Shown here: positions 19,044 to 28,476 of the stretch, one piece after another
Numbering within the stretch: position 1 is the stretch's first letter
How the letters are laid out: every line of letters begins with the position of its first letter
NCBI GenBank assembly: GCA_964409165.1
Contig: CAYPCH010000002.1
Coordinates: 21,624-85,623 of the forward strand
DNA length: 64,000 nt
Origin: CAYPCH01 sp964409165
Lineage (GTDB): Bacteria; Bacillota; Clostridia; Acetivibrionales; Acetivibrionaceae
Direction of reading: 5' to 3'
Position numbers and translations under genes: made by a program
The notes under the pieces: model-generated
Told to the model about the DNA's origin: nothing
What the model saw: the letters and a program-made list of their open reading frames with translations, nothing else
The model's database searches: none

Positions 19044-19748
19044 TCAATTTCCCTTCATATATGCATTGAAAAATGTATATGAGAAAACAACCCCGGGTAT
19101 AAGGTTCTCTTCATTTTCCTTCACATTCCTTAAAAATCCTTCATAATCATCAAATGTTTCAAATCCACTATTTGCATATTTGTCAACTAAATCCTTGCGT
19201 GCAACAATACAATATCTTGGACACATAAAATTATTGTATGGAATTGAATAAAGCTTTCCATCTACTGTTGAATTGTAGATATAATCCTCTCCGATTTTAT
19301 TTGCCATCAGGTCTTTGTAGTAACCCGGCGCATGTTTAGGAAACATATATGTTATGTCCTTCATTAAGTCCTGATTTTCAAATTGGTAAGGTCCATTACA
19401 AATAAAAGCATCAATATCCTTCCCTGAATTGACCAGTGTTGCAATTTCCTCATTATACTTTTCATAGCTTATAAGATGGAATTCAGGTTTTACCTTGATT
19501 GTATCGGCAAGTTTTAATTCAATTTCCTTCATAACATTTTCCACTTCATCATTAGTACCGCTTCCGTAATTCATTGCATAGAAATTCAATTGGACAGGCT
19601 CAAATTCTTCCACAACAATATCGTCATACTGTTCTGTCTTGTTTTTATTATCACTGCACCCTGTAAATGTCAACAAAACCATACATATTATCAGGATGGA
19701 TACCACTTTACTAAAACAAATGTCAGGATTTTAACTTTGTATGTCCAT
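19044..19748 (-). pseudogene. Extracellular solute-binding protein, N-terminal part
   Basis: The likely original start is the ATG at 19748, behind AGGAGC. After four more codons an in-frame TAA (19731-19733) interrupts; the frame then continues through a signal peptide (VVSILIICMVLLTFTGC, lipobox TFTGC) to a TGA at 19044-19046 after NAYMKGN. A downstream GTG at 19706 would still give a usable signal peptide. With both stops ignored the product would be 518 residues, normal for the family. No ABC permease genes are adjacent. Confidence 0.72.
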
Positions 19749-20026
19749 AAATAGCTCCTACTCGACATTTCATTTGATTTTAATACTAATTTTATTATAT
19801 CAAAAGTGAAATTCTTGTCAATCAGTAATCCTTGTTTATTGATAGTTTATTGATAGTTTGATAATAAATCACATACAACTTTACTATAAATAAAATTTTT
19901 TTAAATATTTTCAGTAAATAAGCTACAAAACAATTGACAGAGCTTTATAAAAATTATAAAATAAAATGAGAAAATTTTCTATTTGATGTTGCGCATTTTT
20001 TATCACATTTTTAAAAGGAATAGAAA

Positions 20027-21154
20027 ATGAACGATATTTTTAGCGAATCTATAAAAGAGAAAAAAAACAAGGCATTACAATTCAAAAAAAACCTTCTCTA
20101 TTTTAGATGGTTGTTTTTGCTTTTTGTTATTCCTGTATTTCTTTTCATAAGTGATTGTCACATATCAAACAGAACTTTTTGGAAAACATTCTTAGTATCA
20201 TTAATCTATAATTTGCTTGTAAGCTTATATATCATTATATATAAGACAGAACGGACAAAAAAAATAATGAGCATCTTTTTTTATATAGATGTTATGTTAG
20301 TGTGCTCGTTTTCTTTTATTCTTGGAGGTATAGAGTCGGACATATATCTTGTGCTTTTCTTTGTAATTTCTTATTACGGTATCAGTAAAAACATATCCGG
20401 AATAGTTAATTTAAGCATTTATACTATAATATTGTATTCCCTTACCTCTATTGCATTTGATAAGCAGGTGCTTGCTGAATTTAATTATTTAAAACTGGTA
20501 ATGAGAAATTTTTTCATTCTCCTTACAACTTATGCTGTTTCAATTATTGTTATAGAGGTTAACAAGTATGATGAGATGCATAAAAAAGAGTTTAAGCTTG
20601 CAAGAACCGATAAATTGACAGGTCTTGCAAACAGGCATTATTTAGACCAAAAATTAGAAGAGGAAGCGCTATACGCAGAATATTCAAAAAAACCTTTAAA
20701 TGTGCTGATGTTTGACCTGGACAATTTTAAAATGTTTAACGACACATATGGACATGTCTGGGGTGATAAACTTCTATCACTTTTCGGCGACATTATTCTG
20801 CAGAGTGTCAGAAAAACCGATATACCTGTAAGATATGGCGGAGAGGAATTTATCATACTGATAAGAGACTTAGACCTTGAAACTGCAAAAAGTATCGGGG
20901 ACAGAATCAGGCGGCAACTTGAAAAACAAAACATGTTTATTGATGATGGAGACATTAAAAAAAGAGTAACGGTAAGTTGCGGGATCGCTCAATTTCCACG
21001 GCACTCCAATGATATTAAAAAAGTTGTAGAATACGCAGATAAAGCTTTGTACTATGCAAAGGAAATAGGCAAGAATATCGTTGTAAGCTACGATGAAATA
21101 GGTAAGTTAAGAGAAACCGTCCAGATAGATATTGAAACATATTTAAAGAAATAA
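20027..21154 (+). CDS. Membrane-bound diguanylate cyclase (GGDEF)
   Basis: A 375-residue protein. About five or six membrane helices occupy residues 25-185, then a complete GGDEF domain: DKLTGLANRHYLD, FDLDNFKMFNDTYGH, active-site GGEEF and SCGIAQFP. An inhibitory I-site RKTD lies five residues before GGEEF. All this predicts synthesis of c-di-GMP from two GTP with product inhibition. The input region matches no known sensor by eye. Start ATG follows AAAGGAA. It is monocistronic and ends before a shared terminator with aroF. Two PilZ proteins and an HD-GYP protein elsewhere in the window are possible partners. Confidence 0.9.
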   Translation: MNDIFSESIKEKKNKALQFKKNLLYFRWLFLLFVIPVFLFISDCHISNRTFWKTFLVSLIYNLLVSLYIIIYKTERTKKIMSIFFYIDVMLVCSFSFILGGIESDIYLVLFFVISYYGISKNISGIVNLSIYTIILYSLTSIAFDKQVLAEFNYLKLVMRNFFILLTTYAVSIIVIEVNKYDEMHKKEFKLARTDKLTGLANRHYLDQKLEEEALYAEYSKKPLNVLMFDLDNFKMFNDTYGHVWGDKLLSLFGDIILQSVRKTDIPVRYGGEEFIILIRDLDLETAKSIGDRIRRQLEKQNMFIDDGDIKKRVTVSCGIAQFPRHSNDIKKVVEYADKALYYAKEIGKNIVVSYDEIGKLRETVQIDIETYLKK

Positions 21155-21196
21155 AACCTACGTTTTTTATTTTGCTCCAATGTATATGATAGATAG

Positions 21197-21236
21197 AACA
21201 AGGGATAACCGCTTTTACGTCCTATCCCTTGTTTTA
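21197..21236. terminator. Bidirectional terminator between the GGDEF gene and aroF
   Basis: ACAAGGGATA (21198-21207) pairs with TATCCCTTGT (21223-21232), followed by TTTTA on the plus strand and preceded by an A-containing flank for the minus strand. It lies between convergent genes. Confidence 0.7.
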
Positions 21237-21264
21237 GTACGTGATTAAAATATTACTAAGAAGT

Positions 21265-22278
21265 TTATATTGTTCTGCCAACAGCCTTTGCTACTGCATC
21301 AAGTTCTTTCATCAATTGAGCAAACTTTGAAGGCATCAATGATTGTTGTCCATCACAAAGCGCAGCATTAGGTTCACCGTGAACCTCAATTATCAAGCCA
21401 TCTGCACCAGTTGCAATTGCTCCTTTTGATAAAGCACCAACATACTTCCATGTGCCTGTTGCATGACTTGGGTCGACAATTATGGGAAGATGTGAATTTT
21501 CTTTAATGACAGGTATTGCACTGATATCAATTGTATTTCTGGTAGCAGTTTCAAAAGTTCTTATTCCTCTTTCACAAAGGATTATATCGCGGTTTCCTTC
21601 AGCTATTATATATTCTGCCGCCATTAACCATTCTTCAATAGTTGCAGACATTCCTCTTTTTAACAGTACAGGCTTGTTACAGATTCCAACTTCTTTCAAA
21701 AGCCTGAAATTTTGCATATTTCTTGCTCCAATCTGGATTATATCGGCATATGAAGCAACCAGTTCTACGTCTCTAGTATCGATAACTTCCGTAACAAGCT
21801 TTAATCCTGTTACCTCCCTGGCTGACGCCATTATCTTAAGACCATCCTCTTCTAGTCCCTGAAAAGCATACGGTGAAGTACGCGGCTTAAAAGCCCCCCC
21901 ACGAAGTATTTTTGCTCCTGCTTCCTTTACCTTGATAGCAGTGCTCACATAAGATTCCTCGTTTTCAATCGCACATGGACCTGCCATTATGATTAATTCC
22001 TTACCCCCAATACTAACATCACCAACTTTAACAATGGTAGGAACCTGCTTCAATTCGCTCCCGGCGAGCTTATAGGGTTTCATTATTGGTACCAGGCTTT
22101 CAACTCCCGGCATGGTAGAAATTGAATGCGTATTAAGCAATCTTTTGTCCCCTATTGCACCTATAACTGTCTTGATTTCACCAAATATGGGATGGGTTCT
22201 AAAGCCCAACTCTGAAAGTTTCTTTTGTACATTATCAATTTGTTCCGTTGTTGCGCTCTGACTCATAACAATAATCAT
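21265..22278 (-). CDS. aroF: 3-deoxy-7-phosphoheptulonate (DAHP) synthase
   Basis: First enzyme of the shikimate pathway, condensing phosphoenolpyruvate with erythrose 4-phosphate. The 337-residue form begins at the ATG at 22278 behind GGAGGT. Residues 1-75 form the ferredoxin-like regulatory domain (MIIVMSQSATTEQIDNVQKK...) and the rest the TIM barrel, with MAGPCAIENEES, GGAFKPRTSPYAFQG, LLKRGMSATIEEW and PIIVDPSHATG. This is the AroF/AroA(I-beta) type found in Clostridia and Thermotoga. A T-box leader precedes it whose specifier reads Phe by comparison with tyrS, so it is probably induced on phenylalanine starvation. Confidence 0.95.
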   Translation of the reverse strand: MIIVMSQSATTEQIDNVQKKLSELGFRTHPIFGEIKTVIGAIGDKRLLNTHSISTMPGVESLVPIMKPYKLAGSELKQVPTIVKVGDVSIGGKELIIMAGPCAIENEESYVSTAIKVKEAGAKILRGGAFKPRTSPYAFQGLEEDGLKIMASAREVTGLKLVTEVIDTRDVELVASYADIIQIGARNMQNFRLLKEVGICNKPVLLKRGMSATIEEWLMAAEYIIAEGNRDIILCERGIRTFETATRNTIDISAIPVIKENSHLPIIVDPSHATGTWKYVGALSKGAIATGADGLIIEVHGEPNAALCDGQQSLMPSKFAQLMKELDAVAKAVGRTI

Positions 22279-22390
22279 AATAACAACCTCCATGATATTA
22301 TTTGTAAAATTCAATATAAACCTCGTATCTGTTGATGGTAACACTGTTTATTTGTATTTTTTACTTCGCCCATTTCATTCCAAAAAGCCA

Positions 22391-22678
22391 AATAAAAAAA
22401 ACCTTCATCCCTAACTAAGGGACGAGGATTGTTATCCACGCGGTACCACCCAAATTGGCTAATGCCCAACTTATCAATGTACGGGAACAATAATGTCCGA
22501 TACATTCTTTCTAATAACGGTGAAAGCTCCGGTTCAGCCTACTTAAACATATAGCTTTTCAACTGACAGCTCAAAGGGGAACTTCGGTTGTATACCTTTT
22601 ACCGGGCTTTCACCCTCCCCGGCTCGCTTAAAAAGTATAATACTACTTACTTTCCCTTATCATAGCTTTTAAATGTTT
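22391..22678 (-). ncRNA. T-box leader of aroF (probably tRNA-Phe)
   Basis: On the minus strand the antiterminator box GGGTGGTACCGCG lies at 22451-22439. It is followed by a terminator (CCTCGTCCC...GGGATGAAGG then eight T's) ending near 22391. Upstream, stem I shows an ATGAT/TG K-turn, the AGTA specifier-loop strand and a distal GGTGAAAGCC. The 3' loop strand reads CCGAAGTTCCCC; aligned with the tyrS T-box below (GAAT-TAC), the specifier is GAAG-TTC, i.e. UUC at 22581-22579. Confidence 0.88.
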
Positions 22679-22948
22679 TGAACGCGATAAAGATTTTTAA
22701 ATCGCATTTCAATTTTATTAGATTTTACCATGTTGATACATATTAGTCAAGATGTAAGCTAAATATTTTTTTGGAAAATATTTAAACTAATATTGAAAAT
22801 ACGCTTAAAAAGAATAGGAATATGTGTTATAATATTAATAGTAATTCCTTCTAAGCACCATAAGCAGATTCAAAATGTTTTTTCTTTTCACACATCTCGT
22901 TCCTTCTTTGAACCAACATTATTTTAATATCTTTTGGGGGATGATTCA

Positions 22949-23605
22949 ATGAATTTTAAGATCGGTGAAGTTGTCACTCTAAATCACTATTCCGGAAAGA
23001 AAATCAATAAGGGCATCGTAATAAACACTCACAACGACATTCTTACAATAAAACCTGAACGAGATTTTCTTATATTTAATTACTTTGATAACGACCCAAT
23101 AGTAATAGGTCATGAAGATGAAAATGTTATAACAGTATGTGAAAGTATTATTAATTTAATTAACTATAATGATAATACTTTTACATCCGAGATCAGAAAT
23201 ATGGAATCTCTTGTTAACAGAAGGATAACCCAGAGATTTCCTGTTTCGTTGTTTGCCTACATATATCATGATAACATCAAAAACTTTGCTTACATAAGAA
23301 ATTTAAGCCTTAATGGACTTTCACTGTGTACAAAACAGGTTTTTGAAAAAGGTAGAATATTAAAAATAAATACCAGCATAGAGGATAAAGCTATAAGCAT
23401 TGATGCAAAAGTTTTATGGAGTAAAGAAAGCACTCATGGTTTTGAATACGGTTTTGAATACACTAATGTCAAAGAGGATTTCTTAAAAGGAATTGAGCAC
23501 TGTATACTTTTATTGAAAAACGACCATGAAAGTGCAATTGGTCAGCTGAAATATGAATTTGAATCACTAAAAAGGGTCTTGACCAGAAAAATTAATATGA
23601 ATTAG
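22949..23605 (+). CDS. PilZ-domain protein (YcgR-like)
   Basis: A 218-residue cytoplasmic protein. The ATG at 22949 follows GGGGGATG; an upstream TTG at 22934 lies within that ribosome site. The N-terminal 95 residues resemble a YcgR/PilZN-type barrel, and about residues 95-200 form a PilZ domain with RRITQRFPV (RxxxR) and NLSLNGL (N/DxSxxG). Those are the c-di-GMP contacts. The C-terminal helix is hydrophilic. It stands between the aroF leader and aroC with its own promoter region. Role: c-di-GMP receptor, target unknown. Confidence 0.85.
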   Translation: MNFKIGEVVTLNHYSGKKINKGIVINTHNDILTIKPERDFLIFNYFDNDPIVIGHEDENVITVCESIINLINYNDNTFTSEIRNMESLVNRRITQRFPVSLFAYIYHDNIKNFAYIRNLSLNGLSLCTKQVFEKGRILKINTSIEDKAISIDAKVLWSKESTHGFEYGFEYTNVKEDFLKGIEHCILLLKNDHESAIGQLKYEFESLKRVLTRKINMN

Positions 23606-23670
23606 TGCATATTCACTTTTGTTATCTTGTTTTAGACGTTTTGCATCTTTGATACCACCCCAATGCCTGA

Positions 23671-23706
23671 AAAATTGAGTACTCGTTAAGGGTACTCAAT
23701 TTTTGG
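23671..23706. terminator. Terminator hairpin of the ATTGAGTAC family
   Basis: AAATTGAGTAC (23672-23682) pairs with GTACTCAATTTTT (from 23692). It lies between convergent PilZ and aroC genes. Closely similar hairpins occur at 31629-31662 and 39353-39387. Confidence 0.7.
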
Positions 23707-23742
23707 CTCTGTGGTGTCCCACAACTTTCACATAAACTTGTA

Positions 23743-24924
23743 TTATAATTCATCCCATCTTTCTTCTATAGCACTTGCTACGGCTCTATAGCCTTTAGCA
23801 ATATATATGGCATCTAATAGCGCAATTCTTACCATTGCTTCACACACAGGGTAAATTCTCGCACATATCGAAGGGTCATTACGTGTGTCAAACGAAACTT
23901 TAACATTCTTTCGTTGATACATATTTACTGTATCCTGCACAATAGAAATTGTTGGAGTCGGCTTTACAGCAACCCTTATTCTGATTTCTTCCCCATTGGA
24001 TATTCCGCCGAGGATGCCTCCTGCTCTGTTGGTTTTAAATCTGACTCTGCCAGAAGATTCGTCATAATAAGGAGTATCATTGAATTCTGAACCTTTCATT
24101 CTTGCACTCTCAAATCCTTGACCAAATTCTATTCCTTTAATTGCTCCTATGGACATTATTGCATGAGACAGTGTAGCCTGCAATTTATCAAATACCGGTT
24201 CGCCCAAACCTGCCGGAACACCTGAAGCAATTATCTCAACAATTCCGCCGCTGGAATCCCCTTCTGCTTTTATTTTTAACAACTCATCCATCATTTCGTT
24301 TGCTTTATCAAGGTCAGGACAGTTAATTTCGTTTTTCCGGTAATTTGCTTTTGCTGTTTCATATGATATTTCTCTTGCTTTTATCCCGTGAATTTCGGTA
24401 GTAAAAGCAATAACATCTATCCCCATTGTATCCAAAACTGCCTTGGCGACTGCGCCCCCAGCAACTCTTGAAACCGTCTCCCTCCCTGATGCACGTCCAG
24501 CACCAATATTGTCAGCAAACTGACCGTACTTTTTAAAGAAGGTATAGCCGGCCTGTCCCGGACGCACAACCTCTTTGTAACTTTTATGCTTGTTCAAGTG
24601 TTCATCCTCTATTACTCCATTGGGAATAATCATACCAACCGGAGCACCGGTTGTGATATCGTCCTCCATTACACCTGAAAAAATATAGACTTTGTCCCTC
24701 TCTTTTCTTGGAGTATCAAGTTCCGATTTTCCCGGTCTTCTTTTATCAAGCTCCTGTTGAATAAAATCAGCAGAAAGCTTTACACCCGGGGGAACTCCGT
24801 CAACTATAGCCATTAATCCCCCATATAATTCTTTTGGTATGTCAAGGTTCTTTCTGAAACCGCCTGCATAGGATTCTCCGCATGTTGTTATTTTAAATAT
24901 CCTCCCAAATGTGTTTCCTACCAT
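23743..24924 (-). CDS. aroC: Chorismate synthase
   Basis: A 393-residue enzyme converting EPSP to chorismate with reduced FMN. Diagnostic segments: GNTFGRIFKITTCGESYAGG at the N-terminus (here ESYA where most have ESHG), GRASGRETVSRVAGGA, and KTNRAGGILGGISNGEEIRIRVAVKPTPTI. The usual ESHG histidine being Tyr is notable: the H of this motif is normally part of the active site, so the variant merits a check. Full length for the family. It follows aroK (44 bases apart) in what is probably a two-gene operon. Confidence 0.93.
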   Translation of the reverse strand: MVGNTFGRIFKITTCGESYAGGFRKNLDIPKELYGGLMAIVDGVPPGVKLSADFIQQELDKRRPGKSELDTPRKERDKVYIFSGVMEDDITTGAPVGMIIPNGVIEDEHLNKHKSYKEVVRPGQAGYTFFKKYGQFADNIGAGRASGRETVSRVAGGAVAKAVLDTMGIDVIAFTTEIHGIKAREISYETAKANYRKNEINCPDLDKANEMMDELLKIKAEGDSSGGIVEIIASGVPAGLGEPVFDKLQATLSHAIMSIGAIKGIEFGQGFESARMKGSEFNDTPYYDESSGRVRFKTNRAGGILGGISNGEEIRIRVAVKPTPTISIVQDTVNMYQRKNVKVSFDTRNDPSICARIYPVCEAMVRIALLDAIYIAKGYRAVASAIEERWDEL

Positions 24925-24968
24925 TCTACCACCATCTCCTTCACAAAAGTTATTGCAATAAAAGCATT

Positions 24969-25472
24969 TTACAATAATTGCTTTAAAATTGTTTCTATTT
25001 CACCAATCAGCGTTCCAGCATTCTTTGCTGTACAATCTACAGATATGTCTGCATATTTTTCATAAAGAGGCACTCTCTCCCTGTACAGATCCTCTAAGGA
25101 TTGCTCTTCACTTCTTGCAAATCTGCGACCTTCAGCTACTCTTTTTTCTATATCTTCAAAACTCGTTTTCAGGTAAACAACTACTCCGATGTTCTTAAGA
25201 TGCTTCATTGCACCTTCATTATATACCACACTTCCACCTGTAGATATAACAGAATTTTCTGTGACAATATTCAAAATAGCGGCTTCCTGAATCTCCAAAA
25301 ACCTTTTAAGACCGTCATTATTAACAATTTCTCTAAGAGGTCTTTTTTCCTTATCGAGAATTATCTTATCCGTATCAATAAATTTCTTGCCAAGATTTTC
25401 AGAAAGTGACTCACCTATTGTACTCTTCCCTGCGCTTGGCATCCCAATTAGAACTATATTTGTCTTTTCCAT
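24969..25472 (-). CDS. aroK: Shikimate kinase
   Basis: Phosphorylates shikimate with ATP. Starting at the ATG at 25472 the protein has 167 residues, the usual length; the longer frame upstream has no ribosome site and would add an atypical leader. Motifs: Walker A GMPSAGKST, DTDKIIL (shikimate-binding Asp), STGGSVVY and the lid VAEGRRFARSEEQ. It heads the aroK-aroC pair. A strong hairpin in its leader (25531-25571) suggests control at the RNA level. Confidence 0.9.
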   Translation of the reverse strand: MEKTNIVLIGMPSAGKSTIGESLSENLGKKFIDTDKIILDKEKRPLREIVNNDGLKRFLEIQEAAILNIVTENSVISTGGSVVYNEGAMKHLKNIGVVVYLKTSFEDIEKRVAEGRRFARSEEQSLEDLYRERVPLYEKYADISVDCTAKNAGTLIGEIETILKQLL

Positions 25473-25523
25473 TAGCATATACCTCACTGTAAGCATTAAC
25501 ATTATTGGAATAGTAAAAATAAA

Positions 25524-25588
25524 CTTCCAATGATATTTTTGCACAAACAGATTGTTTGTGCAAAAATATCACACTAAAAATTGGAAGT
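25524..25588 (-). promoter_or_regulatory. Hairpin in the aroK leader with competing pairings
   Basis: TGATATTTTTGCACAAAC (25531-25548) and its exact complement (25554-25571) form an 18-bp stem with a 5-base loop, about 60 bases before the aroK ATG. The flanking TTGGAAG and CTTCCAA close an outer stem, but TTGGAA can alternatively pair with TTCCAAT between the hairpin and the start. Could be an attenuator, a terminator of an upstream RNA or a protein-binding site. Confidence 0.45.
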
Positions 25589-25802
25589 AATGTTTCTAAT
25601 TCCTCACTATATGTATTATACACATAATTCATGTAAGCTCCAACAAAAAATAATATTTTATGAATCTCTTAATTATTGTCTATATAATGAGATTTGTAGT
25701 ATAATTTAATATTGGAAATTGAAGTGCAATATTAAAGCTTTATCGCATTTTTATATAGAATTGAAATTACTGTATTTATATTATATTAATTGGGAGGCAA
25801 AC

Positions 25803-26738
25803 ATGAATTTTAGAAAATTTTATCTTATTGTATGTTCACTCTTGTCTGTCTTTATGTTTTTTATGGGCATATTGGCTCTTTTATATATATCTTTTTCAAG
25901 TGAAGAGACCATAAACACCAATAATTCAGCTAATGGTGCCTTAATTCATGAAATTTTAATTCCCTACAAACAAATTACCCAGAATATAAACATACTGCTC
26001 TTATGTGGGGACGTTGTAAATAGCAACACCGACACTATAATGCTTGTTAATTTTAACCCCTCAAGTGCAAAAGTACGCATTCTTTCTATTCCACGGGATA
26101 CAAAGGTGCTTTTAGGAGGTAAAACGGCAAAAATAAATGCAGCATATCCAAAAGGCGGCGGAGAACTTGCTGTTCAAACTGTTGAAGACCTGCTTGGAGT
26201 TGAAGTTAATCATTATGTATTCATAAATACATCTGTATTTAGAAATGTAATTGATAAATTAGGCGGAGTCGATTATTATATCCCTGTGAATATGGATTAC
26301 GATGACCCTTTGCAAAACCTTCATATCCACTTCAAGAAAGGCAATTATCATTTTACAGGCATCGATGCGGAAAAGTTTATGAGATACAGACAGAACAACA
26401 ATAGTTCTGTAAACAAATACTATGACGGAAGTGACCTGAAAAGAATTGATGCACAGCAAAACTTTATAAAAGAAGTCGTTAGGCAGAAGGCAAATGTTTT
26501 ATATATTGCCAAAATTGGTGAAATCCTGGACGTTGTTTTTAACAGCATAGATACGGATATGAATATAAACAACATAATGAAATTGTCATCTAATATCGGT
26601 AAGATTAATGCGGACGAAATAGAGTCTTTTAAACTGCCCGGAGAGTCGCTGTATGATACTGCATGGTATTATATTATGGATAAAAATGAAGCTCAAGAAA
26701 TAACTGATACTTCCTTTGGTTCTAAAAAAAATGAATAA
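25803..26738 (+). CDS. LytR-CpsA-Psr (LCP) family cell-envelope protein
   Basis: A 311-residue protein: short cytoplasmic start, one membrane helix (FYLIVCSLLSVFMFFMGIL), then the LCP domain outside. Recognisable blocks are NILLLCGD, NTDTIMLVNFNPSSAKVRILSIPRDT, KINAAYPKGG, INTSVFRNVIDKLGGVDYYIP and AEKFMRYRQ...DLKRIDAQQNFI. Family role: transfer of polyprenyl-phosphate-linked glycopolymers to peptidoglycan. The start is the ATG behind GGGAGG at 25792. A copy of the dispersed leader repeat lies about 60-90 bases upstream. Confidence 0.9.
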   Translation: MNFRKFYLIVCSLLSVFMFFMGILALLYISFSSEETINTNNSANGALIHEILIPYKQITQNINILLLCGDVVNSNTDTIMLVNFNPSSAKVRILSIPRDTKVLLGGKTAKINAAYPKGGGELAVQTVEDLLGVEVNHYVFINTSVFRNVIDKLGGVDYYIPVNMDYDDPLQNLHIHFKKGNYHFTGIDAEKFMRYRQNNNSSVNKYYDGSDLKRIDAQQNFIKEVVRQKANVLYIAKIGEILDVVFNSIDTDMNINNIMKLSSNIGKINADEIESFKLPGESLYDTAWYYIMDKNEAQEITDTSFGSKKNE

Positions 26739-26843
26739 CATGTATAGGAAATCAGTTGCATTTCGAGTCCAAATTAATCACCAAGGAAATTGAAGTGCAA
26801 TATAAAATCTTTATTGCATTCAATATAAATGTTGGGATTTAAG

Positions 26844-28271
26844 CTACTTTAAAAACTTATTGTACGCTTTAAAGGCCATATATATATCGGACTTGCTTGT
26901 TATTTCAAAAGGAGAGTGCATTGATAAAACTGCAACACCACAGTCTATAACATCCACACCCATATTGGCAATATATTGGGCTATTGTGCCTCCGCCTCCT
27001 TGGTCTACCTTTCCCAATTCAGCAGTTTGCCATATTATATTATTGTCATTGAAGAGCTTTCTTACTTCACCGAAAAATTCTGCATTTGCATCACTTGCAC
27101 CAACTTTTCCTCTCACGCCTGTGTATTTTTGCAATACAACTCCTTTACCGATATAGGATGAATTCATTTTATCGTACACACTTTCAAAGTTCGGGTCTAT
27201 TGCCGCATTTACGTCGGCAGAAAGCATCTTCGAATGTTCAAGGCATCTTCTTAGAAGTATGTCAGTGTATTTTTCAGTGCTAAGATTTATCAGATCCGCA
27301 ATGAAATTTTCCAAAAAACTCGATTGCGCTCCTGTGTTTCCTACGCTTCCTATCTCTTCTTTATCCGACAGTACACAGACAGCAGTCTTTTCAATATTAT
27401 CAAGCTGTATTATAGACTCCAATGCAGTATAAGCACAAACTCTGTCATCCTGTCCGTAAGCTCCCACCATACTTCTGTCAAATCCAACATCAGAGGCCTT
27501 GAATGCTGGAACAAATGAAAGCTCGGCGGATATAAAATCCTCTTCAATTATTCCGTACTTATCATATAAAAGCTTTAATGTATTAATCTTGACTTTTTCC
27601 TTTACCTTTTCATCTTTTAAAGGTATGGAGCCAAATAAAATATTAAGTCCTTCTCCGACAATTGCTTCACTCATCTTTTTTTGCATCTGCTCTGCTGCTA
27701 AATGTGGCAGTAAATCGGTTATTGTAAATACAGGATCATTTTCGTCTTCGCCTATAGATATATTTAATGAACTACCATCCTTCTTGATAATAACACCGTG
27801 TACAGAAAGAGGTATGGTCACCCATTGATATTTCTTTATACCTCCGTAATAGTGGGTTTTCATAAACACCATATCATTCATCTCGTACATGGGATTGGGT
27901 TTGAGGTCAATCCTTGGTGAATCTATATGAGCGCCTACAAGATTTATTCCCTCCTGAACAGGTTTTGAACCTACAATCCCTAAAACAATAGTTTTACCTT
28001 TGTTTATCCTGTACACCTTTGCTCCGGGAACCAGTCTATTATTGTCTTTTATTATTGTGTCAATGTTTACGAATCCTTTTTCTTTTATAACTGTTTCTGT
28101 CTCCCTTACAAACTCTCTTTCAGTTTTTGAAGCATCCAAAAAACTCTTGTATTTTTCACAAAACAAAAAAACATTTTTTGTTTCCTCTTCGCTTATATTT
28201 TCCCAAGAATTAAGACTTTTATAAGACAGCTTTTCTGAAAGTTTCTGACCAATAGTTTTGTTTTCACTCAT
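26844..28271 (-). CDS. M18 family aminopeptidase
   Basis: A 475-residue metallo-aminopeptidase; ATG at 28271 follows GGGAGG. The longer open frame upstream only translates a simple repeat. Zinc-binding signatures are present: GAHIDSPRIDLKP (His, Asp), GQDDRVCAY (Asp), CVLSDKEEIGSVGNTGAQS (catalytic Glu pair), SADVNAAIDPNF and MHSPFEITSKSDIY (C-terminal His). Family role: removal of acidic or neutral N-terminal residues in the cytoplasm, as a large oligomer. Gene is alone; the 3' end faces the LCP gene. Confidence 0.92.
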   Translation of the reverse strand: MSENKTIGQKLSEKLSYKSLNSWENISEEETKNVFLFCEKYKSFLDASKTEREFVRETETVIKEKGFVNIDTIIKDNNRLVPGAKVYRINKGKTIVLGIVGSKPVQEGINLVGAHIDSPRIDLKPNPMYEMNDMVFMKTHYYGGIKKYQWVTIPLSVHGVIIKKDGSSLNISIGEDENDPVFTITDLLPHLAAEQMQKKMSEAIVGEGLNILFGSIPLKDEKVKEKVKINTLKLLYDKYGIIEEDFISAELSFVPAFKASDVGFDRSMVGAYGQDDRVCAYTALESIIQLDNIEKTAVCVLSDKEEIGSVGNTGAQSSFLENFIADLINLSTEKYTDILLRRCLEHSKMLSADVNAAIDPNFESVYDKMNSSYIGKGVVLQKYTGVRGKVGASDANAEFFGEVRKLFNDNNIIWQTAELGKVDQGGGGTIAQYIANMGVDVIDCGVAVLSMHSPFEITSKSDIYMAFKAYNKFLK

Positions 28272-28383
28272 TTGTGTTATCCTCCCATAATAAGGAACCT
28301 TTATTATTTTTAAAATATTAATATAGTTTATTAGACTATTATACACCAATATACAAATAAAAAACAAACAAACAAAGATAAAG

Positions 28384-28476
28384 AACATTAACATAATATT
28401 CTGTATCTCTATTTGTATCTTTATTTGTATCTTTATTTGCATTGTTATTTGTATCTTTATTCTTATTCTTATTCCT
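28384..28476. repeat. Degenerate minisatellite, units like CTTTATTTGTAT
   Basis: About seven imperfect 12-base units of TTTGTATCTTTA type and 6-base TTATTC variants, between the HD-GYP stop and the M18 promoter region. Length variation between strains would be expected. Confidence 0.7.

Noticed and set aside
28272..28442. Extended N-terminus of the M18 gene
   Set aside because: It translates the simple repeat and has no ribosome site; ATG at 28271 is well supported.
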